The notes under the pieces are model-generated. The model worked only from the letters and a program-made list of their open reading frames with translations, made no database searches and was not told where the DNA came from. From an uncultured Mailhella sp. (GTDB lineage: Bacteria > Desulfobacterota > Desulfovibrionia > Desulfovibrionales > Desulfovibrionaceae), in the NCBI RefSeq assembly GCF_944324615.1, contig NZ_CALUWY010000001.1:1-64000 (forward strand): a stretch of DNA of 64,000 bases, read 5' to 3'. Shown here piece after piece: positions 46,299-54,805 of this stretch (positions are counted from its first letter, which is position 1; every line of letters starts with the position of its first letter). The translations under genes and the position numbers were made by a program.

Positions 46299-48791
46299 AT
46301 GAGCTGTTGCTGCGCTCTTTCCACCCAGGAAAAAATCCTTCAGGACAAGGCTGCGGGCAAGGAAAACCCCAACCGCGCGAAACATCAGAGGCTGTTCGAC
46401 ATTCTGGAAACCTTTGACGGCATGGCGCCCATCATCGACGCCGACCGTGCCCTGCTCTTCACCCGCTCCATGAAGGAAACCGAAGGCCAGCCCCTCAATC
46501 TGCGCTGGGCCAAGGCCCTTATGAACATTGCCAGAAACATCCCCGTGCACATCGACGACCGGCAGCTTCTGGCCGGGCGCTGCGGCACCACGGGCCGTTA
46601 CGGCATCCTGTACCCGGAACTTGACGGCGACTTCATGGCCGATGCCCTCGATTCCCTGGCCGAAGCGAAAACCGCCGCTCCCATCAGCGTATCCCCCGAA
46701 GTGGCGGCCATCGTCCGCAACGAAATCACTCCCTACTGGAAGGGCAAAACCTTCCATGAAGATCTCAACCGCTCCCTGCCGCCGGAAGTGCACCGCCTCG
46801 CCTACAACGACGAGCTGGGCATCAAGACCCGTTTCGTGGTCAGTGAAAACGCCTCCTACCGTTCCAGCCAGCAGTGGGTGCTCGATTACGCCAAGGTCAT
46901 CGACCGGGGATTTGCGAGCATCAAGGCCGAGGCCGAGGAAAAGCTCGCCGCCCTCGATCCGCTCAGCCCCATGGACACCCTGAAGAAGCGTCCCTTCCTG
47001 GAAGCGGTGATCATCACCTGCGACGCCATCGTGCTCTGGGCGCACCGCCATGCCGATCTTGCCCGCTCCATGGCGGAAACCGAAAAAGACCCGGTCCGCA
47101 GGCAGGAACTTCTGGACATTGCCGAACGCTGCTTACGCGTTCCGGAATTTCCGGCCCGCAACTTCCGCGAAGCCGTGCAGGCCCAGTGGTTCGCCCAGAT
47201 GTTCTCCCGTCTGGAACAGCGCACCGGCACCATCATTTCCAACGGCCGCATGGACCAGTACTTCTACCGCCTGTACAAGCAGGATGTGGAAGCCGGCGTG
47301 CTCACCGACGACGACGTGCTGGAACTGCTCGACTGCATGTGGGTGGGCATGGCGCAGTTCACCGACATTTCCCTTTCCCCCGGCGGACTCGCCACGCAGG
47401 AAGGCTATGCTCACTGGGAAGCCGTGACCATCGGCGGGCAGACCCGCGACGGCAAGGACGCCACCAACGAGCTTTCCTACCTCATCCTTAAGTCGCGTCA
47501 GGCCTCGCCCATGCCCTACCCCGACCTCGCCACGCGCATCCATTCCCGTTCTCCCCAGCGTTTTCTGTGGGAGATTGCGGAAACCATCAAGGTAGGCCAG
47601 GGTTATCCCAAGCTCTTCAACGATGAGGAAATCATTCCTCTCCATCTGGCCAAGGGCGCACCCCTCGGCGACATTTTCGACTACACGGCCTCGGGCTGCG
47701 CGGAAATCCGCATGCCCAACCGCGATACCATGACAAGCTCCTGCGGCCAGGTGAATCTGGGCGCGGCTCTGGAAATGGTGCTGCGCAACGGCCGCATGAA
47801 GAAGTACGGCGACGAGATCATCGGCCTGGAAACCGGCGATCCGCGCTCCTTCTCCGGCTGGGAAGAATTCTGGCAGGCCTATCTTAAGCAGCAGGAACAC
47901 CTGCTTGCCGCCTCCTATGTGGAACAGTGCGTCATCCACCACACCCGCGCCCGTCACTTCGCCGGACCTCTGGCCTCCTGCCTGCACGATCTGTGCATGG
48001 CCTCCTGCATGGATCTGCACACCGATGAAAAAATCCCCGGCGGCATCGACCTCGGCTTCGTGGACATCATCGGCTTCGCCACGCTGGTGGATTCGCTGAG
48101 CGCCGTGAAAAAGTGCGTGTATGAGGACAAGAGCGTCACCATGGACGAACTCATCCGCGCCCTGGACGACGACTTCGAGGGACACGAGGCCCTGCGCCTG
48201 CGCCTCACCCGTGCGCCGCGTTTCGGCAACAACGACATGTACGCCGACTCCATCGGTCTTGCCGTAGACCGCACCGCGCAGGAGTACTGCCACAAGTACG
48301 CGCCGGAAACCGGGCTGCACATCGACATCCGCACCGTGTCCGTCACGGCCAACGTGCCCCACGGCAAGGAAGTGGGCGCCCTGCCCTGCGGTCGCAAGGC
48401 CTGGATGCCCTTCTCCGACGGTTCCTCCCCTGCGCAGGGTGCGGACCTCAACGGCCCCACGCAGTCCATCATCTCCAACTACAATACCAAGAACTGGGAT
48501 TACAACGAACGCGCCGCACGCCTGCTGAACATCAAGTTCTCGCCCAAGTGTCTGGAAGGCGATTCCGGCACCGAAAAGCTGGTGAGCTTCATCCGCGTGT
48601 TCTGCGACCTCAAGCTCTGGCACCTGCAGTTCAACGTCATCAACCGTGAAACGCTGCTGGCCGCGCAGGAAGATCCCAAGCGCTACCGCAACCTCATCAT
48701 CCGCATTGCAGGCTACAGTGCCTACTTCACGGAACTGTCGCGCGATCTGCAGAACGACCTCATCAGCCGCACGGAACAGACCAGCATCTGA
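46299..48791 (+). CDS. islA: Glycyl-radical C-S lyase, isethionate/DHPS sulfite-lyase type
   Basis: An 830-residue glycyl-radical enzyme. The radical loop is RIAGYS with Gly805; the thiyl Cys467 and base Glu469 lie in SGCAEIRMP, the CxE pattern of dehydratase/lyase members and not the CC of pyruvate formate-lyase. R188, Q192, W373 and R678 fall at or within one residue of the positions I recall for sulfonate binding in IslA (R189, Q193, W374, R678). It should split isethionate into acetaldehyde and sulfite. A DHPS lyase (HpsG-like, giving hydroxyacetone) is the main alternative, so the symbol is provisional. AGGAG precedes the ATG. The activase gene follows after a hairpin. Confidence 0.75.
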   Translation: MSCCCALSTQEKILQDKAAGKENPNRAKHQRLFDILETFDGMAPIIDADRALLFTRSMKETEGQPLNLRWAKALMNIARNIPVHIDDRQLLAGRCGTTGRYGILYPELDGDFMADALDSLAEAKTAAPISVSPEVAAIVRNEITPYWKGKTFHEDLNRSLPPEVHRLAYNDELGIKTRFVVSENASYRSSQQWVLDYAKVIDRGFASIKAEAEEKLAALDPLSPMDTLKKRPFLEAVIITCDAIVLWAHRHADLARSMAETEKDPVRRQELLDIAERCLRVPEFPARNFREAVQAQWFAQMFSRLEQRTGTIISNGRMDQYFYRLYKQDVEAGVLTDDDVLELLDCMWVGMAQFTDISLSPGGLATQEGYAHWEAVTIGGQTRDGKDATNELSYLILKSRQASPMPYPDLATRIHSRSPQRFLWEIAETIKVGQGYPKLFNDEEIIPLHLAKGAPLGDIFDYTASGCAEIRMPNRDTMTSSCGQVNLGAALEMVLRNGRMKKYGDEIIGLETGDPRSFSGWEEFWQAYLKQQEHLLAASYVEQCVIHHTRARHFAGPLASCLHDLCMASCMDLHTDEKIPGGIDLGFVDIIGFATLVDSLSAVKKCVYEDKSVTMDELIRALDDDFEGHEALRLRLTRAPRFGNNDMYADSIGLAVDRTAQEYCHKYAPETGLHIDIRTVSVTANVPHGKEVGALPCGRKAWMPFSDGSSPAQGADLNGPTQSIISNYNTKNWDYNERAARLLNIKFSPKCLEGDSGTEKLVSFIRVFCDLKLWHLQFNVINRETLLAAQEDPKRYRNLIIRIAGYSAYFTELSRDLQNDLISRTEQTSI

Positions 48792-48811
48792 CCGCACCCT
48801 CGTGTAAAAAA

Positions 48812-48845
48812 GGCCGCCCGGCACGGAAGAACCGGACGGGCGGCC
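48812..48845 (+). other. Stem-loop between glycyl-radical enzyme and activase genes
   Basis: GGCCGCCCG (48812-48820) and CGGGCGGCC (48837-48845), with an extra inner CGG/CCG pairing, follow AAAAAA and precede CCTTCCCCCTCTTT. Lacking a clear T-run, it may partly stop transcription so that less activase than enzyme is made. Confidence 0.6.
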
Positions 48846-48874
48846 GCCTTCCCCCTCTTTCCCGGAGAACAGCC

Positions 48875-49798
48875 ATGTACGCAGATGCCATGGAAAAAGG
48901 CGTCGTCTTCAATGTCCAGAAATACTCGGTGCACGACGGCCCGGGCATTCGCACCATCGTCTTTCTCAAGGGCTGTCCGCTGCGCTGCCGCTGGTGCAGC
49001 AACCCTGAATCGCAGCATATCGCGCCGGACATCGCCTGGAACGACACCCTGTGCATCGGCTGCCGCTCCTGCGTACAGGCCTGCCCGCAGAAGGCGCTTT
49101 CTCTCTCCGCACAGGGCATTGCCAAAAAGCATGAACTCTGCACGGGCTGCCGGAGCTGCGTGCGCGCCTGCCCGGCGGACGCCATGTTCCTCTACGGCGG
49201 AGAAAGCCGGGTGAAGGACATCCTCGACGACGTGGAAAAGGATTCGCTCTTCTATGCGCGCTCCGGCGGCGGCCTCACCCTCTCCGGCGGGGAACCCATG
49301 TTCCAGCCGCGCTTTGCGCTGGCCCTGCTGCGCGAGGCCAAGGAACGCCACATACACCGGGCCATGGAAAGCTGCGCCTTCTGCTCCGAAGAGACCTTTC
49401 TGGAAGCAGCGGGCCTGCTCAACTACCTTCTTGTGGACATCAAGACACTCGACGAGGAAAAGCACCGGCACTTCACCGGGCAGTCCAACAGCTGCATTCT
49501 CTCCAACATCAGGGCTGCGCATCGCGCCTTCCCCGACCTGCCCATCCATGTGCGCACGCCCGTGATCCCCGGCGTCAACGACACGGAAAAGGACATCGCC
49601 GCCATCGCAGCCTTTGCCCGGGAAGCCGGCGCTCAGGCCTATGAGCTGCTCGCCTATCACAAGATGGGCCAGTCCAAATACCGCTTCCTCGGCAAGGAAT
49701 ACCCCATGGGCGACGCCGCACTGGATGAGAAGAACTTCAAGAGTCTTCAGGCTCTGGCCGCCTCCGTCATGCCCGTCTCGCCCGCCATGCCGTCCTGA
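48875..49798 (+). CDS. islB: Glycyl-radical enzyme activating enzyme (radical SAM)
   Basis: A 307-residue radical-SAM activase that installs the glycyl radical on the preceding enzyme. C34, C38 and C41 form CPLRCRWC (CX3CX2C). A ferredoxin insert with two 4Fe-4S motifs follows (CIGCRSCVQACP, CTGCRSCVRACP), as in activases of choline, glycerol and isethionate lyases. The SAM glycine motif is TLSGGEPMFQ. Later motifs are LLVDIKTLDEEKHRHFTGQS and RTPVIPGVND. ATG 48875 has CGGAG 8 bases upstream; M6 is an alternative start. The symbol depends on the substrate assignment of the lyase. Confidence 0.85.
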   Translation: MYADAMEKGVVFNVQKYSVHDGPGIRTIVFLKGCPLRCRWCSNPESQHIAPDIAWNDTLCIGCRSCVQACPQKALSLSAQGIAKKHELCTGCRSCVRACPADAMFLYGGESRVKDILDDVEKDSLFYARSGGGLTLSGGEPMFQPRFALALLREAKERHIHRAMESCAFCSEETFLEAAGLLNYLLVDIKTLDEEKHRHFTGQSNSCILSNIRAAHRAFPDLPIHVRTPVIPGVNDTEKDIAAIAAFAREAGAQAYELLAYHKMGQSKYRFLGKEYPMGDAALDEKNFKSLQALAASVMPVSPAMPS

Positions 49799-49900
49799 TC
49801 CTTCCTCTTCCCTTTTCTTTCTTCCGCCGCTCCCTCCGGGATACGGTGCTCTTCTCATGCGCCCTGCGCACGGACTTTTCCACCTCAAAAGGAGCATATC

Positions 49901-51049
49901 ATGCACTTTTCCCTGCTTCAGAACGTAAAAATCCTGGAAAAAAACGGCGCTGTTCGTCAGCTCGGCACGCTCATGAAGGAAGCCGGATACCACCATGCCT
50001 TTCTTGTCTGCGATGAAGGCATCGTCCGCATGGGTCTTGCCGGAAAAATTCAGGACATCCTCACCGGGGAGGGGCTCTGCTGCACGCTGTACGACAAGGT
50101 ACAGCCCGACCCGCCCGCCTTTCTGGTGGACGAAGGCGCAACGCTGTGCCGCGCCGCAGGATGCGACTGCGTCATCGCCGCAGGCGGCGGAAGCTCCATC
50201 GACACGGCCAAGGGCATCAATATCCTGCGCTTCAATGACGGGCATATCCTCGACTACGCGGCCCCGGACAAAAAAATGACGCCCACGCGCGGCCTCATCG
50301 TCATTCCCACCACCTCCGGCACGGGAAGTGAGCTTTCCAACGGACTCATCATTTCCGATACGGAAAAAGGCATCAAGGCCCCCATACTCGCCGTGGAAGG
50401 CATGAGCGAATACGCGATTCTCGATCCCGAACTCACCGTGGGCATGCCCCCCATGCTCACCCTCATCACGGGCCTCGATGTGTTCTCCCATGCCTGCGAG
50501 TCCTATATGTCCGTAAACTCCACCACCACAACGGACATGATCTGCGAAAAAATCATGGAAGACGTAGCAACCTTCCTGCCCCGGGCCGTACGACAGGGGG
50601 ACGACCTTACCGCACGGGAACGCATGCTCTGCAGCGCAAGCCTCGGCGGCTGGATGCTCGCCTGCGCATCCGCCCATGTTGGGCATTCCATCGCCCATAT
50701 CCTAGGCGCGACCTACCACATTCCCCACGGCAAGGCCTGCGCCCTCAGCCTGCCGGTGACGCTGGAATTTCTGGCTTCCACCTGCCCTGAAAAGGTAAAG
50801 AAGGTCGGCATGATTCTGGGCGCCACCTTCCACGGAGGCGAAGACGCCGAACAGACGGGACAGAATGCCGCACGGGCCTACAAAGACTTCTGCGCCGGAC
50901 TCGGTCTGACCGGATCGGGCATGGAAAAGCCCGATGAGGCCGCGATTGACGCCCTGGCCGACGCCGTAGCTCATGACCCGCTCATTGTCCTGTGCCCCGC
51001 CCCCGTCACCAGAGAAAACATACTCCCTCTGCTCAGAAAAATGTTCTGA
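49901..51049 (+). CDS. Iron-containing (type III) alcohol dehydrogenase
   Basis: A 382-residue NAD(P)-dependent dehydrogenase. The nucleotide site is AAGGGSSIDTAKGIN, followed by PTTSGTGSELSNGLI. Metal ligands D193, H197, H262 and H276 are all present (GLDVFSH, GHSIAH, HIPHGK) with the spacing of FucO. AAAGGAG precedes the ATG. In this operon it should act on the carbonyl released by the lyase: acetaldehyde to ethanol, or hydroxyacetone to propanediol. Alternatively it could be a sulfoacetaldehyde reductase making isethionate, as SarD, also an iron-type enzyme, does in Bilophila. It is the last gene of the sigma-54 operon. Confidence 0.85.
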   Translation: MHFSLLQNVKILEKNGAVRQLGTLMKEAGYHHAFLVCDEGIVRMGLAGKIQDILTGEGLCCTLYDKVQPDPPAFLVDEGATLCRAAGCDCVIAAGGGSSIDTAKGINILRFNDGHILDYAAPDKKMTPTRGLIVIPTTSGTGSELSNGLIISDTEKGIKAPILAVEGMSEYAILDPELTVGMPPMLTLITGLDVFSHACESYMSVNSTTTTDMICEKIMEDVATFLPRAVRQGDDLTARERMLCSASLGGWMLACASAHVGHSIAHILGATYHIPHGKACALSLPVTLEFLASTCPEKVKKVGMILGATFHGGEDAEQTGQNAARAYKDFCAGLGLTGSGMEKPDEAAIDALADAVAHDPLIVLCPAPVTRENILPLLRKMF

Positions 51050-51147
51050 GTTCCTCATCCCCGCACCGTCGTGCTTCGTTCCCCTGCAGGAGCACGACGA
51101 TGCGACTCCTTGACATGGCCCCTCTCTTCCCCTAGAAGAAGCGGCAG

Positions 51148-51223
51148 GGGCGGTTAGCTCAGTTGGTAGAGTATCGGTCTTACACACCGACTGTCAGGGG
51201 TTCGAGTCCCTTACCGCCCACCA
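51148..51223 (+). tRNA. tRNA-Val (UAC)
   Basis: A 76-nt cloverleaf with encoded CCA. Acceptor stem GGGCGGT/ACCGCCC, D-arm TAGCTCAGTTGGTAGAG, anticodon loop CTTACAC (UAC), T-arm GGTTCGAGTCC. Integrase and repeats lie directly downstream, so it is the probable integration target. Confidence 0.95.
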
Positions 51224-51237
51224 GAAAAACACATCAT

Positions 51238-51283
51238 AAAGCCTCATAAAGCTTCAAACGCCTTGTGAGGCTTTACTTTTTTT
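51238..51283 (+). terminator. Terminator of tRNA-Val
   Basis: Arms AAAGCCTCA (51238-51246) and TGAGGCTTT (51266-51274) are followed by ACTTTTTTT. It starts 15 bp past the CCA. Confidence 0.75.
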
Positions 51284-51323
51284 CTTTTTCTCCGTTTCAT
51301 AACCTCCCATGATGTCGCTATAC

Positions 51324-51417
51324 ATGGCACTAAAAAGGTGCCATTTTTAGTGCCACATTCCTATTTTTCCCGATGGCACTATCGGAAATGGCACTACAGG
51401 GGGAAGCCATGGCACTG
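51324..51417. repeat. TAGTGCCA repeat cluster upstream of integrase
   Basis: TAGTGCCA or its complement TGGCACTA occurs at about 51325, 51348, 51374 and 51389, with a variant at 51410. The first two form an 11-bp inverted repeat (GGCACTAAAAA / TTTTTAGTGCC). The 18-mer GTGCCATTTTTAGTGCCA (51338-51355) recurs exactly at 53006-53023. Repeats cover the apparent upstream start codons at 51373 and 51388, so these are more likely protein-binding sites than coding sequence. Arm-type integrase sites are the best guess. Confidence 0.65.
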
Positions 51418-52605
51418 ACTGACACGGCCCTGCGGGAACTGCACCGGCGAGCGAAGAGGGGCGAAAAGGTTCCCATGAAGTCCGATGGTGGAGGCCTCAA
51501 CTTTCAGGATGGAAAATATTGGCGTTTCACCTTCTACTTTGCCGGAAAGAAAAAGCGTCTTGCCCTGGGAGTGTACCCGGATGTTTCATTGAAAGCGGCA
51601 CGGCAGGCGAGGGACAAGGCGCGGGAACTTCTGGCCCAGGGTATAGACCCCGGCGCACAGAGGAAGGCGGACAGGGCGGAAGAGAAACGCCGGGCCATGG
51701 AATCCGCCGTGACTTTTGAGCTTGTGGCCCGCGAATGGTACGAGAAAAAGACGCTCAATCTTTCCTCCGCCTATCGGAAGCAGAAGCTGCAACGCATGGA
51801 AAAGCATCTTTTCCCATACGTCGGCCATGTTCCCATGGCTTCCCTTGACTTGCCGGATCTGGTCGCTGCCCTGGAACACCTCCACGGCAGGCCAGATATG
51901 GGAAAACGTGTTGCTGAACTTGCAGGGCAGATATGCCGTTACGCCCGCGTGATGAAGTACGTCCTCTATGACGTTTCCGCCGGACTTACGGAGACGCTGC
52001 CGGACAGGCCACCGCAACAGCATAGACCCGCCCTGAAGGAACCTGCTCGAATAGGCGCCCTTCTTCGTGCCATAGACGAGTATCCGGGCGACGTTTCCAC
52101 ACGGTATGCCCTGCGCATCCTTCCCTATATTTTCGTGCGCTCTCAGGAGATACGCGGTGCGAAGTGGGAAGAAATAGACTTCGACAAAGCCCTGTGGGTT
52201 ATTCCGGCAGGGCGTATGAAAATGAAGGCTCCGCACACGGTTCCCCTTGCCCGGCAGGTGGTGAAGCTGTTCCTAGAGCTTTACGAATGGACGGGGCACG
52301 GCGCTCTTGTGTTCCCCTCTCCCTTCTCCGCGACGCGCTGCATATCTGACATGGCGCTTTTGAACGCGCTCCGCCGCCTGGGATACGGCAAGGATGAGAT
52401 GTGCGTGCACGGGTTCCGGGGAATGGCCTCTACCCTGCTCAACGAGTGCGGGAAGTATCGTCACGACGTGATAGAAGCACAGCTTGCCCACAGCGAAAGA
52501 AACAAAGTGCGGGGCGCGTACAACCATGCCCAGTATCTGCCGGAACGCAAGAACATGATGCAGGAGTGGGCAGACTGGCTTGACCGACTGAGGGCAGGAG
52601 AATAA
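51409..52605 (+). CDS. Tyrosine recombinase, P4-type integrase
   Basis: A 398-residue integrase. The N-terminal arm-binding domain (DUF4102-like) runs from LTDTALRELHRRAKRGEKVP through FAGKKKRLALGVYPDVSL. A SAM-like core-binding domain follows at about 100-195. The catalytic domain has Arg in VRSQEIRGAKW, HGFRGMAS (HxxR), LAHSERN and the nucleophile Tyr in AYNHAQYLPER. ATG 51409 is chosen because GGGGGAAGCC precedes it and the upstream ATGs lie within repeats. It sits 186 bp after tRNA-Val, the standard location for P4-like islands. It is intact, but almost no cargo remains before the trk genes. Confidence 0.93.
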   Translation: MALTDTALRELHRRAKRGEKVPMKSDGGGLNFQDGKYWRFTFYFAGKKKRLALGVYPDVSLKAARQARDKARELLAQGIDPGAQRKADRAEEKRRAMESAVTFELVAREWYEKKTLNLSSAYRKQKLQRMEKHLFPYVGHVPMASLDLPDLVAALEHLHGRPDMGKRVAELAGQICRYARVMKYVLYDVSAGLTETLPDRPPQQHRPALKEPARIGALLRAIDEYPGDVSTRYALRILPYIFVRSQEIRGAKWEEIDFDKALWVIPAGRMKMKAPHTVPLARQVVKLFLELYEWTGHGALVFPSPFSATRCISDMALLNALRRLGYGKDEMCVHGFRGMASTLLNECGKYRHDVIEAQLAHSERNKVRGAYNHAQYLPERKNMMQEWADWLDRLRAGE

Positions 52606-52676
52606 GCGACACTGTGCCGCATATTGCTTCATGATCTATCATGCGGCTTTCTTGTATGAACTCTCTGAGGTGTCGC

Positions 52677-52901
52677 ATGTCGAAAGAAAACATTTCCACT
52701 TCCCGCATCAAGCCCCGTTTCATGCGTGCCCGTCAGGCCGCTGAATACCTCTCCACCAGTGAATCAACGATATGGCGTCTGGTGCAGCGCGGGGAGCTTC
52801 CCGCTCCTCTCAAAGATGGCAGTCGATTCTCTTTTTTTGAAACTGCATGGCTGGACGAGTACGCGGACAAACTTGCATCCATGCGGGAAGGTTCTGCATA
52901 G
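52677..52901 (+). CDS. AlpA/excisionase-like MerR-type HTH protein
   Basis: A 74-residue DNA-binding protein. One winged-helix domain of the AlpA/excisionase class is visible: FMRARQAAEYLSTSESTIWR then LVQRGELPAPLKDGSR. The terminal FFETAWLDEYADK is also typical. GAGG precedes ATG 52677; an upstream in-frame ATG at 52641 is less likely. AlpA-type proteins control integrase expression or directionality, so it probably regulates the integrase 71 bp upstream. Its stop codon touches the long inverted repeat at 52902. Confidence 0.85.
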   Translation: MSKENISTSRIKPRFMRARQAAEYLSTSESTIWRLVQRGELPAPLKDGSRFSFFETAWLDEYADKLASMREGSA

Positions 52902-52973
52902 GCCCATGGATGCGGGGCCTGTGGGGAGGTAGGGAAAAGGACGCTCCCCCCCGCTGGCCCCGCATCCATGGGC
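52902..52973. repeat. 18-bp perfect inverted repeat after AlpA-like gene
   Basis: GCCCATGGATGCGGGGCC (52902-52919) and its exact complement (52956-52973) enclose a 36-base centre with a second stem (GGGGAG / CTCCCC). The structure begins at the stop codon. It is not followed by a T-run. It could be a strong transcript barrier or a structural part of the mobile element. Confidence 0.75.
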
Positions 52974-53344
52974 GTTTGTGGTCGTGAAGAGCAAATTGAA
53001 AAATAGTGCCATTTTTAGTGCCATATCCAAAAAGACATTTTCATAAAACAAATAATATCAAATTGTTATCATATATATTCTACTCCCTTACCTCCGTGCA
53101 CGTTTTTTGTGCACGACGCCTTTTTCTTATGCCTTCACCGGCATGTGTTCCGGCAGAACCTGAAAAAATCATGATGAAGGCCGATGACCCTGCCAAAGAA
53201 TCCGGCAACGTCATGCGCGGGCAGGCCCAGCTCCCCCAATACCGGTATCGGAAAACTCTCCGGCCTTGTCGCATCGGAACATACCCGGAAAAACGCCTCC
53301 GGCCATCCGGACATAATTCACGATCTCCTCCCGTCCTGCCGCAT
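52974..53344. other. Right end of integrative remnant and trkH 3' region
   Basis: 371 bp without a supported gene. It opens with the TAGTGCCATTTTTAGTGCCA repeat pair (53004-53023) and an AT-rich stretch to about 53090. A TTTTTTGTGCACGA-like segment follows. No duplicate of the tRNA-Val 3' end (a classical attR) is visible, so the distal end of the element is lost or outside this view. Confidence 0.5.
53004..53023. repeat. Second copy of the 18-bp GTGCCATTTTTAGTGCCA repeat
   Basis: An exact direct repeat of 51338-51355, 1668 bp downstream, in the same orientation. The two copies bracket the integrase and AlpA-like genes. A TA before it extends the match to the TAGTGCCA unit. Confidence 0.75.
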
Positions 53345-54805
53345 CTACTTCTTCCACAGCGAGGGATGCAGCAGAATGAGCAGCGCGTAAAATTCCAGTC
53401 GTCCTGCAAGCATGCAGAAGGAGAGCAGAACCTTGACGTCCTCCGGCATCCAGCCGAAGTTGTCCACGGCGCCCACGCGCCCGAATCCCGGCCCGGTATT
53501 GGAAAGGCAGGTAAGCACGGCGGAAAAGCTCGTCAGAAAGTCGATGCCGTGGAACAGCAGAACGCTTGAGCACACGAAAAGCACCAGCAGATAGGTGATG
53601 AAGAACACGCAGGTGCCGGAAATGATCTTTTCCGAAAGGGGCCTGTCCTGAAACTTGATGGTGGAAACGCCCCTGGGATGCAGCATGAGGAAGAATTCCC
53701 GGCGCAGTACCTTGCCGAGCACCATGACGCGCATGATTTTAAAGCCGCCCGCCGTGGAACCCACGCAGCCGCCGACAAAAATGGCGAACAGAAACAGCGG
53801 AACGATGCCGAGGGGCCACAGGCTGTAGTTTTCGCTGACAAAGCCCGTACTGGTGATAAGCGACACGATCTGGAACGCTGCGCCCCGGATCAGCCTTTCC
53901 AGATCGGAGAACGACTGCACGGGAAAGGCGCCGCTTACATAGAGATAGCCTGAGCTGAGCACGATGAGCACGGCGCAGAGCAGCACGAAGAAACGGCATT
54001 CCTCGCTTTTGCTGTAGGCGTTCCATCCACCTGTAATAAAACGAAAATGCAGCGTAAAGTTGATGCCTGCCAGAAACATGAAGGCAATGATGATCCACTG
54101 CACGGCAGGGGAAAACGCCGCCGCCGAGGCGTTTTTCGTGGAAAAGCCGCCCGTGGCCAGAGTGGTGAAGGCGTGGTTGACGGCCTCCAGCACGTTCATG
54201 CCTGCCAGAAGCAGGCAGATGACCATGACGAGGGTGAGCACGCAGTAGCCGCCCCACAGTATCTTGGCGGTATCCTGCATGCGGGGGGCCAGCTTGTCGG
54301 GCGTGGGTCCGGGAACCTCGGCCCGGTACAGCTGCATGCCGCCGACGCCGAGATGCGGGAGCACTGCCAGAGAAAGAACGATGATGCCCATGCCGCCGCA
54401 CCACTGGGTAAGACTGCGCCAGAACAGCAGGCTCTGCGGAAGCGCCTCGATGTCGGAAAGAATGGAGGAACCCGTGGTGGTAAAGCCGGACACGGATTCA
54501 AACCATGCGTCCACGGGTGTCATGACGCCCGTGCAGATGAACGGAAGCGCCCCCGCACAGGTGGCGGCTATCCAGCACAGGCCCACACAGGCCAGAGCCT
54601 CGCTGTTGCTGAGGAGCATGCGGCGCTTTTTTCTGCCCGCGTACACCAGAACAAGGCCGGAGATGACGGCCCCTGCGCAGGAAAGGGCGATGCGCGCCGT
54701 GTTCCCGTCGGCAAAGACGATGGAAAGAATCAGAGGAAGAAACTGCATGACGCCGACGCAGGCGATCATGATTCCCACAAGATAAAGAATATTCCAGAAG
54801 GTCAT
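53345..54805 (-). CDS. trkH: TrkH-family potassium channel subunit
   Basis: A 486-residue inner-membrane K+ translocator with four pore-like repeats. Selectivity-filter regions include SVSGFTTTGSSIL, FTTLATGGFSTKN and LITSTGFVSENYS. Other family segments are LFWRSLTQWCGGMGIIVLSL, VGGCVGSTAGGFKIMRV and SNTGPGFGRVGA. Ten hydrophobic segments fit the family. Its start shares one base with the trkA stop, so the regulator and channel are coupled. Confidence 0.95.
   Translation of the reverse strand: MTFWNILYLVGIMIACVGVMQFLPLILSIVFADGNTARIALSCAGAVISGLVLVYAGRKKRRMLLSNSEALACVGLCWIAATCAGALPFICTGVMTPVDAWFESVSGFTTTGSSILSDIEALPQSLLFWRSLTQWCGGMGIIVLSLAVLPHLGVGGMQLYRAEVPGPTPDKLAPRMQDTAKILWGGYCVLTLVMVICLLLAGMNVLEAVNHAFTTLATGGFSTKNASAAAFSPAVQWIIIAFMFLAGINFTLHFRFITGGWNAYSKSEECRFFVLLCAVLIVLSSGYLYVSGAFPVQSFSDLERLIRGAAFQIVSLITSTGFVSENYSLWPLGIVPLFLFAIFVGGCVGSTAGGFKIMRVMVLGKVLRREFFLMLHPRGVSTIKFQDRPLSEKIISGTCVFFITYLLVLFVCSSVLLFHGIDFLTSFSAVLTCLSNTGPGFGRVGAVDNFGWMPEDVKVLLSFCMLAGRLEFYALLILLHPSLWKK

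Noticed and set aside
44295-47051. Leftward open frame of about 918 codons opposite dctQM and the lyase gene
   Set aside because: His/Glu/Gly-rich shadow of genes with clear function on the plus strand.
51300-51420. TAGTGCCA repeats as a CRISPR-like array
   Set aside because: Units are only 8 bp, in both orientations and irregularly spaced; no cas genes.
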